Source: Massospora cicadina (lineage: Eukaryota > Entomophthoromycota > Entomophthoromycetes > Entomophthorales > Entomophthoraceae). Taken from it: a stretch of 64,000 nucleotides of DNA. A model generated the notes under the pieces. It saw only the letters and a list, made by a program, of their open reading frames with translations. It did no database searches and had not been told where the DNA came from. The stretch spans positions 27,844 to 91,843 of the forward strand of contig JAKSZP010012192.1 in the NCBI GenBank assembly GCA_022478985.1, in the 5' to 3' direction. Numbering within the stretch: the first letter of the stretch is position 1; each line of letters starts with the position of its first letter. This document shows positions 56,880 through 64,000 of the stretch, in pieces. The translations under genes were made by a program, and so were the position numbers.

Positions 56880-58035
56880 AACATTAAATGAGATGTTAAC
56901 AAATACTTTCCAATGGAATGGGGAATTGTACAAGAAGATTGGTGATTCTAGGGTGAAATTTCCATGACCCTCAGCCTGGCTGGGAATTTTATGAGCGCCC
57001 ACAAGGCAGTTTTATATGGCAGAATGCGCAAGACAATGGAGTTGTTGCGCCCTCAGTACTATTGGATTAGTATGAACTTTGATGTGCTCAAAACCATTTC
57101 GTGTTGCCATCAGTGCCAAGTGGAGAAGCCATTCCGCCGTAAGACTTCTTATCAGGTAGTAAAACCCCATTTTGTTTGGCATACTGTTTCCCTGGATGTT
57201 GTTGGTCCCTTGCCAACAGGAGCTAACTGGTGTAAGTACATTCTTGTGGCTATTGACCATCTGACCAAGTGTGTCAAAGCAAGGACAATAAAAGATTAGA
57301 GGCAGTTACATTGGCCAAGTTTGTGATGGAGTGCATTATTCAGTGACATGTATGCCCTCAGTTTATTCTCATTGATAATGGAACCAATTTCACCTCGCAC
57401 AATCTCCCCAAAACTGAACGAGCTTATGGGTATCCGCGGGGTTCTAATGACCCCATACCACCTTAAATCTAATGGAATGGTCAAATGAGTGAATGGGACT
57501 CTGGTGAATATCATGAGATAATTAGTAACAGATTGACCATCTTAATGGACCTCCCTTCTTTACACTGCCATGTTTGCCTATAACATCAGTTACCATTCCG
57601 CCACGGGTAAGAGTCCCTTCCAACTACTATATATTCAACACCCAGCTCTTCCAGCGTTACTTTATTTGTGTGTGGAAGACACTGGCGGAGTGAAACCCCA
57701 CTGCTATTTGACTAACCTTGCAAAGATTCTGATCAAATTGCAGACTGAAGCCTATTCTTTCAGCTTAGAGAAAAAGATAAGGAATTAGGCCATGGATCAG
57801 GTACAGCGAAGTGGGTTAGCACAGTTCAAGGAGGGCGACATTGTTCTCTTCCATGACCAGCATGGGTTTGGGTGGAAACACAAGCTGGCCAGTATATGGT
57901 CTGGTCCATTCAAAGTTATTGAGAAAAGTGGGTCGATGCAAATACTATCAAGGACCCCTATAGTGGTTGAATCATCAACCAAGTGCATGCAAAGTTCCTC
58001 CGAGCATATAAGAATAGGAGCCTTATTGTCCAGTT
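56880..58035 (+). pseudogene. Gypsy1-2 integrase and C-terminal domain
   Basis: The HHCC region (SAHKAVLYGRMRKTMELLRP and CCHQCQVEKP, 56990-57130) keeps the two Cys, but a His is replaced by Tyr. Core: VSLDVVGPLPTGANWCKYIL (about 57190, first Asp), LILIDNGTNFTS (about 57366, second Asp present) and NGMVK-stop-VNGTL (about 57473), where the third residue Glu is Lys. Tail: NISYHSATGKSPFQLLYIQH (about 57580) and FKEGDIVLFHDQHGFGWKHK with WSGPFKVIEKSG (57823-57930), the GPF-type C-terminal domain. Confidence 0.8.
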
Positions 58036-58048
58036 AAGGAGGGGGTAA
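58036..58048 (+). promoter_or_regulatory. Gypsy1-2 polypurine tract
   Basis: AAGGAGGGGGTAA immediately before the 3' LTR, identical to Gypsy1-1. Confidence 0.75.
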
Positions 58049-58547
58049 TGTCATGATTTCAATATGACAGGACGATAAGCACTAAGTTGATATGGTGGAA
58101 TGAATGGAATCTGCCAAGTTGTTATGAATATGATTATTTGAGCACCTCAAAATGAGGTGCTATTGGGTTTTGGGAAACCGGCCAAATTGGGGGATGTGAA
58201 TTGACGAATGAATAATTGTTGAAACCAATAAAATATGGCGAATTGAATTACTAAGTCATGAAAGCAGTACCATCTGAAGTTGTTACCATACAAGCAGGAT
58301 GAGATGGTTGAGGAGGTTAGGTCGTTAGTAGTTTAAAGTGAGTATAACAGCGAGAATCCGCTTTATTATTATATTAAATAAAAAAGAGAGTTGAGGGAGC
58401 AATTATTCCATATTTATTTATTTATAAGTTTCTTTTGTTGTGTCGAGGACAACAATCATCATATTGTTGGTCCTAATTGCTCAGTGGGTCAAACCCTATG
58501 CAAAAAATCTGTCATCGTAAATCTCAAATACCGCCAATTTTATAACA
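58049..58547 (+). repeat. Gypsy1-2 3' LTR
   Basis: 499 bp, TGTCATGATTTCAATATG...TTATAACA, paired with 52611-53107. Confidence 0.9.
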
Positions 58548-58564
58548 GGACTTGACCTTGTTTT

Positions 58565-58742
58565 GGTTCAGCGGCCATCTTTTTTATTTTCCCCTAAACT
58601 GGGTCCTATGTATTCTTAAACCTACAAGTTTTTTATGGTTCAGAGGTCCTTTTTTGGACTTAACCTTCTAGATTGGTTCAGAGGTCCATTTTTGGACTTG
58701 ACCCAATATCAGGACTTGATCAGCTTAATGGTTCATCAGTCC
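58565..58742. repeat. GGTTCAGAGGTCC motif array, element III
   Basis: Four motifs at 58565-58576 (GGTTCAGCGGCC, one base shorter), 58637-58649, 58675-58687 and 58730-58742 (GGTTCATCAGTCC). Spacing and order match element II. Confidence 0.8.
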
Positions 58743-58779
58743 TTTGGGAATTCTATTGTTTTTTCATTGATCATCACTT

Positions 58780-59995
58780 CAAATACTTATCATGGACTCG
58801 ATTTACAACTCTTTCATCCAAGAGATTCTTGATGGAGTAGGTGTCTGTCTCCATCTTGTTAATAATTTCAAATGGACCTGACCACAACGCATCTAGTTTG
58901 TTTCATCTTCCAAAGCCATTCATATTGCAATAGGCAACTTTTATATTCAATATTCTGCTAAGGCCGGTTGGTTATTATCTTCTGTCTATTTTGCTCATAT
59001 CCTTTTCTTCAACGTCGTATCAAATGCTTGCAATTGTACTTTGATCAGGATATTTGTCAGTCAGTTCAAGTACTATTTAACACTCATCCCAATGTTGGAC
59101 CCACCACTGAATATAAAATTGGCAGCAACGCGGCCTTCCTCCCATATCTAACAACTCAAACAGAATTTTCCTGTTGCCGTATGATGACTGATATTGTAGG
59201 CGAACATCACTGAACTCAGGTACATTCCCCACGAATATTTCACTTCCATAAACCAGCATCCTCAGCATCATGGCCAGCGTTTCATTCACTCGTTCTACCA
59301 GTCTGTTTGTCTCCAGCCAGTAGGGTACAGACACGACTCCTCTGATACCCATTATCTCATTCAGTCACAGGATCACATGAGACATGAAGTTTTCCACAAT
59401 AACGCTAAGCAGGACCTGTGGGCCTACATGTCAATATACTACTTGATCCAGGATGAACTTTGCGGTGCTGGTAGCATCTAAGGTTCACCAGGGCCTTCAT
59501 CTTGACCCATCTCATCAGATGGTCGATAGCAATTATTTTGTACTTGACTCCCCCTGTGCTCATCATCAGCGGTCCCATAACGTCAATGGACACTCTATTC
59601 TAGGCAAATACAGGGCGGAACAGTCAGTATCCAGTTGTATTCTTATGTGGCTTGTGCAGCTGGCACTCCATGAAACAATCTAGATAGTCAGCAATATTTT
59701 AGTTGATTGACTCCCACTAGTAGTACTTGCAAATGATCAGATGTTTTTCTCAGGCCTCCATACCTTACAACCTTAATTGTGGCTTGAATGATAGCTGCTC
59801 TTTCTGAAAGCTTCAGGAATAGTAACCGCTTCCCATCAATCATCTTAAACACTTGTCCATCCATGTTCTTGGTGTTTTCCATTACTTTTCAAAGCACATT
59901 TTGGATTTCTCAGGGCTTGTTCACAATTTCTCTATCAACCATTATCTAAAAAAACTCATTTGCCTGCGGGTATAACATCTGGACCAATGGCAACC
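58780..59995 (-). pseudogene. Gypsy2-III integrase remnant
   Basis: Minus strand: SIDVMGPLMMSTGGVKYKII with AIDHLMRWVKMKALVNL (59593-59500), and NRLVERVNETLAMMLRML (about 59315-59260, catalytic Glu kept, Gly changed in NGT). The post-core has HLQYQSSYG-like sequence (about 59190), then the C-terminal LITTLLDG-like end near 58820. From about 59270 to 60170 it is nearly identical to element II, sharing its stop positions. Confidence 0.75.
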
Positions 59996-60560
59996 ACAAT
60001 AAACCATCTGCATTCTGGTGAGAAGCCCCCATTTGGTGGACAATCTCTTATAGTAAGCCTATAGCTTAAGTGCCCATCGGGCCAGTCATCCTTCTAATTC
60101 TCTCAAATTGTGGAGCAAATGCAACGAGGAGTGGTCTGTCACCACTTTGAAGTGCGTTCCATGGATGTACACCCAAATCTGCTTACAGGTGTAGATGACA
60201 GCAAGACATTCTTGCTCAGTTACAGTGTAATTCCTCTCAGTGGCTGAGAGTGCCCCGCTCACATACGCCAACAGATGTTCATCCCTAAGTTCATCTACTT
60301 GGCTTAATATGGCGCCAATCACTGTTTACAAAGCATCAGTTTGTATAATAAATTCTCAATCGAAATTTGGGTATTTCAAAAATTGGAAAGTCTATTAAGT
60401 ACTGGCATAACTCATCGAAGAATTTTTGTGCTTCTTCATTCCATATGTATCCTTTCTTCAGATCATTAAACAGATGAAATAAGGGCTCAGCGATTTGGGC
60501 AAAGTCCCAAAAAAATTTCTGTAGTATCTGACCATTTCAAGGAACACTTGGATGTCTTGA
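59996..60560 (-). pseudogene. Gypsy2-III RNase H
   Basis: Open minus frame 60322-60086: IGAILSQVDELRDEHLLAYV, SGALSATERNYTVTEQECLA, VIYTCKQIWVYIHGTHFKVV and TDHSSLHLLHNLRELEG. This is a clean RNase H core; the first Asp segment upstream (near 60345) is frameshifted. It is better preserved here than in element II. Confidence 0.8.
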
Positions 60561-62130
60561 ACATTCTTCAGTACAGCCATACTTTCTATGGCTTCAATCC
60601 TCTGGGCTTGCAGAGCAATCCACTAGAGTTGATCACGAATCCCAGATATTCCAACTCTTTTTTGAAGATTTGACACCTCCTCTGCTTAATCTTCAGGTTA
60701 GCCATGGACAGTCTTTTAAATACTTCTTCCAAGTGTTGTAAATAGTCAGAAAATGTCCTACTGAACACATTGATATAGTCCAAGTACACCAGGATGCACG
60801 ACAACTTCAAGTCACTCAGTATAGTATCCATGGCCCTCTAAAATTGGTAAAGGCGCATTTCATAGACCCTGGGGCATCCTCGTCAGTTGGTATAGCCCTT
60901 GCATGGTAATAATCACGCATTTTTGGTCTTCTTTTGGAATTCATTTTGCCAATATTCTAAGATCAGATCCATTGCGGAGAAATACTTTGCTTCTCCCAAT
61001 TGATATAATGCATCATCAATTCTTGGTAGGGGATAAAAATCCTTCTTTAAAATCCTATTCAGCTTTCAGCAGTTGATCATAGATCAATCGGAGCCATCCT
61101 TTTTCTTCATTATTAGATTTTGACTCACCCAGGGACTCAATGATGGAACTAGAAGCCCATGCTTCACTTGTTTGCTTATTTTATCTTCCACTAGCACTTT
61201 GGCCACTTTTGACTGTCGAATCAGTATCATCCTTATCAGCAGATTTTCCTGGTGTTGACCTTGTGGATCACATCTCTAGCACATCCCAAATTGTGGTTGC
61301 CCTTAGCAAATACTTCCCGATACTTTTTGAACGTTTTGAGCACCTACTCTTGCTTTTTTTCCATCAGATCAGCGAGTTGCTCTTGATCAACCAATAGGTG
61401 ATATTCTCTGTTACCCCTCCCAGTAATACCATCTCATCAAGAGTCCTAAAATTGTGGAATCTTCTCAATTTGGCCATCTGGATTAGATGAACAAACACAA
61501 TGATTTAATTCTTCCTGATCTTCATTGGTTTTTCATCTAATTTCGCCAGAGATCTCGAATTTCTCCATGGCCCAGCATTTTTATTCCAGGAGCCACTCAA
61601 GGATCTACTAAGGAAATCTTCAGGGGCCTTTTGACCTTTCCATACAGCAGCTCAGGTATCTCCAGTGTCAACCCTGTGTTGACTATCATCTGGGATCTTG
61701 GTGATATGGTTTACTCATTTTTAATCCTCAGTGGAATTCCCAGTTCTCTAGGATTTCTGTCGGCCATTATAAGCTTCTGACCAACTAATTGGTATGAAAT
61801 TGGGGCAATGCCATCATTGTATATCAAGTTGATGAAGTTCATTCTCTTATTCAGTGGAGCTTCACCATCATTTTGATATACCAATGGTAACGTCTGATCC
61901 AAAATGGCCAATGTATTTTCCTTAAAGTTACATTTAACTCATACTTTCATAGAAAATCTGTCCTGATCAGAATGTCATAGTTTTGGTTGGCCAAAACTAT
62001 TGCTGGTGCAGATACCACCAAGGATCTAAATCATAGTGGCAAATCGCTATACACTCCACATGAGATGGTGTATTTGGCCCAGCTGTCCCATACTTCTTCT
62101 TGTGTTCCAAGTCAGGCGAGATCTTCATAG
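60561..62130 (-). pseudogene. Gypsy2-III reverse transcriptase and linker
   Basis: Minus frame 60831-60586: MDTILSDLKLSCILVYLDYI, with the YxDD box as YLDY (60775-60786, last Asp lost), then VFSRTFSDYLQHLEEVFKRL and ELEYLGFVINSSGL. The upstream SAMDLI motif lies near 60970, and the linker with GPWRNSRS- and ELLYG-like sequences at 61.5-61.7 kb. At about 62130 the sequence jumps from the protease region straight to the gag N-terminus, deleting the DSG motif and most of gag. Confidence 0.75.
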
Positions 62131-62284
62131 ATTTCACCATCTTGTCAACTCATTCTTCCAAGGCTGAAAATTCTTGATGTAACGCTGATTTTAGGGCATT
62201 CTGATTAACAGTGGATAACTCCATCCATAGTTTTCTTAACTCATCTTTATATGACATCCTTCTAAGTTCTTCTACTCAACTACA

Positions 62285-62302
62285 CCCCTGTAGTGAGTAC
62301 TA
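62285..62302 (-). promoter_or_regulatory. Gypsy2-III primer-binding site, mutated
   Basis: Minus strand TAGTACTCACTACAGGGG. The essential TGG has become TAG, so tRNA CCA pairing is impaired. Confidence 0.75.
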
Positions 62303-62305
62303 ATT

Positions 62306-63417
62306 TGTATAATATTAGGGGTCTGGTTATTATCAGCTAATAGCCTCTATAAACTTATTACTTGCACAGGTTTAGTTCTTGTTCAATTCTTCCGCGTTGT
62401 ACTTTTGTTGATATAATTGCTGATAATAGTATGATGACTATTATCTGTAGTTGAATGGAATTTTTATATCTCAGTCCAACGCTTGGCCAGTATTCCCACT
62501 TAAAATACTTGAGATGTCTTAAAATAGGATTCGTCCCCTTATACTGTCCAACCCAATCTTCTCTGAGATTCCCTGGTGACAGTTTCTCCAGTTTTACATA
62601 GTTGTCAGCAATCCCCTTTTTTCCACTTCTTCTCTGAATCGTTGTTCAATCCTTACTCTTTTCCGTAAATAAGTTCTTAATTATTGCACACAGCAATAAT
62701 ATCCCTGAGAAAGAATAGAAAATTGAAAGCTGATAAAGTTACTACTTCAACTATATACCGGATAAAAGAGTCTTAATATTATAAGTGAATTCTAGGGAAT
62801 TTATAGTGGGGATTTAGTCGTCTAACCCTCAGTTGACACCTCTTAAATGAAACATCAGCCATTGTCATTGAATCACCCAACCCTATCTCTGCAGCAATGG
62901 TCTTCCCCATCTTAGCTAGGATTCCATAATTGGACATCCTTGAGACCTAAAGTTTGAAAGAGCTGGAAAATGTGTCCCTAACGTTTTTCTCTCTATCCAA
63001 GTAAACAATCATATATGGCTAGCAACCTGTTTAGGTAATGTGACTTGTTACCCATTAAGGCAGGTCATGAACCAACTGATTGATTCACTAGTTGCAGGCA
63101 GCATCACTCGCCTCACAACTTACTACTAACATTTCCAATCTATCAGTGATTAAACCCGCCAATCCCAATTGGTACACCTAATAGTTAATCATTATCAGAT
63201 GCCCCTATTTTGTTGGCAACTCCACCCAATGAGATCTTAATCATTTGTCCGGATTTATCCCTGATGAATCCAACCAGGCAAATATCCTAAAATCCCATGA
63301 ACAAAGTTACTTCAAAAATAGAATCAACCAATTTTCAAACTACCTCACATTAGGGAATTATCCCATAGCGATTCCTGGTAATCTAGCAGGCTGGGAATAT
63401 GGGCAAAAATCCCAACA
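62306..63417 (-). repeat. Gypsy2 LTR3
   Basis: 1112 bp, TGTATAATATTAGGGG...AAATCCCAACA. It is more diverged from LTR1 and LTR2 than those two are from each other. Confidence 0.9.
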
Positions 63418-63573
63418 TCAATCATTTTTGCTCAAAGCCTTTTCTTCAAGTCATATCAAATGCTTACAATTGCATTTTGATCAAGATACTTGTCAATCGG
63501 TTCAGGTACTGCCTGGCACTCATTTCTGATGTTGGCCCACTATCAGATATAAAATTGGCGGCAACATGGCCTT
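63418..63573 (-). mobile_element. Gypsy2 integrase-region fragment
   Basis: TTTTGCTCAAAGCCTTTTCTTC and the following AAATGCTTACAATTGCATTT match 44.70-44.84 kb and 58.99-59.13 kb, ending in the GGCAGCAAC..GGCC block. This is post-core integrase sequence, not what normally borders an LTR, so LTR3 sits in, or was recombined onto, another Gypsy2 copy. Confidence 0.75.
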
Positions 63574-64000
63574 TGTCAGGATGTTGATATGACTGGACAA
63601 TATGCTACCCATATTGGCGGATTGGAAGGGAATCGAGATGAGTCTCAAGATTTATGAAAAAAGGATACACGAATTATAATTGAGCAAAATGAGGACATTT
63701 GGTGAATTGAGAGGAATTATGCTGAGATTCAATAAGAATTAGAGTAATTCAAAAAGGGAAGAAGAATATAAGAGTACCAAGCTGAGGATGCATCAAGCTG
63801 GGGAACCAAGGTATAAAGAGTCTCATAATGATTAAAGGGGAGGGTCTTTTTATGAGGTAAGAGAGATAGCGCATATAAGTCTGCAATTTATATTAAATAG
63901 GGTCAAAATATGGAGTGATAGCTCCATACATATTTTATTGAGTTTTATTATAAGTCGGTGATCCTCATATTGTTCAATTTAGTTGCTTAGTAGTCATACC
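63574..64000 (+). repeat. Gypsy1-related LTR, cut by window end
   Basis: It starts TGTCAGGATGTTGATATGAC, close to the Gypsy1-2 LTR start (TGTCGCAATTCTGATATGAC), and has matching landmarks such as TTGAGCAAAATGAGG. The end of the window (TCATATTGTTCAATTTAGTT) corresponds to the last 70 bp of the Gypsy1-2 LTR. It is a third, more divergent subfamily member inserted in the Gypsy2 fragment. The rest lies outside the window. Confidence 0.7.

Larger units (their letters stand above)
52611..58547 (+). mobile_element. Gypsy1 copy 2, nested in the Gypsy2 array
   Basis: A 5.94-kb Ty3/Gypsy element with LTRs 52611-53107 and 58049-58547. The sibling element II has the uninterrupted sequence at about 44258 (CCATGAAACT then TACTCTTG). 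Here CCATGAAACT ends at 52610, and GGACTTGACCTTG follows the element, so a degraded 5-bp duplication (AAACT/GGACT) is visible. Domains run gag to integrase on the + strand, broken. Its LTRs differ from those of Gypsy1-1 enough to represent a subfamily. Confidence 0.9.
41292..63417 (-). mobile_element. Gypsy2 tandem array: LTR1-internal-LTR2-internal-LTR3
   Basis: Three Gypsy2 LTRs in the same orientation (41292-42406, 49651-50768, 62306-63417) with two internal regions between them. The first (42407-49650) contains all domains. The second (50769-62305) contains the same order, but is split by Gypsy1-2 (52611-58547) and lacks gag and the protease core. Outer flanks do not match as a target duplication (CCATC on the left, TCAAT on the right), and the right flank is Gypsy2 integrase sequence. 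The middle LTR is shared, as in tandem elements formed by recombination. Confidence 0.85.

Noticed and set aside
1..64000. tRNA, rRNA or other structured RNA genes
   Set aside because: No tRNA-like A/B box pair with a foldable cloverleaf was seen on reading either strand; the tRNA-like signals are short primer-binding sites only. A tRNAscan-SE run would settle it.

Overview
The window is a eukaryotic repeat graveyard with no intact host gene that I can recognise. It reads as layers of decayed retrotransposons, many inserted into each other. The protein families are Ty3/Gypsy LTR elements and an L1/Tad-like LINE whose ORF1 carries a CCHC knuckle. Together with the AT-rich intergenic sequence and the lack of recognisable genes, this suggests a large-genome fungus, possibly an early-diverging lineage or a basidiomycete. 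That placement is an inference from protein style and cannot be fixed from this sequence alone.

I use working names. Gypsy1 (+ strand, LTRs about 0.5-0.57 kb) has copies at 17509-24092 and 52611-58547, and a related LTR begins at 63574. Gypsy2 (- strand, LTRs about 1.11 kb) has one complete element at 24533-34375 and a tandem LTR-internal-LTR-internal-LTR array at 41292-63417. Gypsy3 (- strand, most decayed) lies at about 3340-11390 and 34930-40555. A different 1.08-kb solo LTR sits inside Gypsy3 at 5998-7080. An autonomous LINE (+) lies at about 11395-16612. A family of ORF1-only elements (here OLE, a HAL1-like LINE derivative) is present as copies A, B+C+E, D and F.

Layout from left to right: unassigned sequence with one minus-strand reading frame (1-1559); OLE-A (-); Gypsy3 copy 1 with the solo LTR; the LINE; then a single OLE copy (-) cut into three pieces, B (16620-17508), C (24093-24532) and E (34376-34925), by Gypsy1 and Gypsy2. 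The Gypsy2 5' LTR is itself interrupted by OLE-D (+). Then follow Gypsy3 copy 2 (very AT-rich, almost unreadable), OLE-F (+), the Gypsy2 tandem array with Gypsy1 copy 2 nested in its second internal region, a Gypsy2 integrase fragment, and the start of another Gypsy1-like LTR.

All three Gypsy families carry the same primer-binding site, complementary to a tRNA whose 3' end would read AGTGAGCACCA. Target-site duplications support the insertions: GGGGT/GGGGT for Gypsy2-I, GATAG/GACAG for Gypsy1-1, AGATAATAC/AGAAAATAC for OLE-D. None of the elements looks capable of moving itself. Reading frames are broken, and several catalytic motifs have changed (YLND, YLNN, YLDY in RT; DNG and DMG in protease).

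The two most interesting signals are (1) a long accessory reading frame on the strand opposite to gag-pol, between integrase and the 3' LTR, recognisable at protein level in all three Gypsy2 copies; and (2) the OLE family, whose protein is homologous along its length to ORF1 of the resident LINE and which shares the LINE 3' tail, as expected of a non-autonomous partner.
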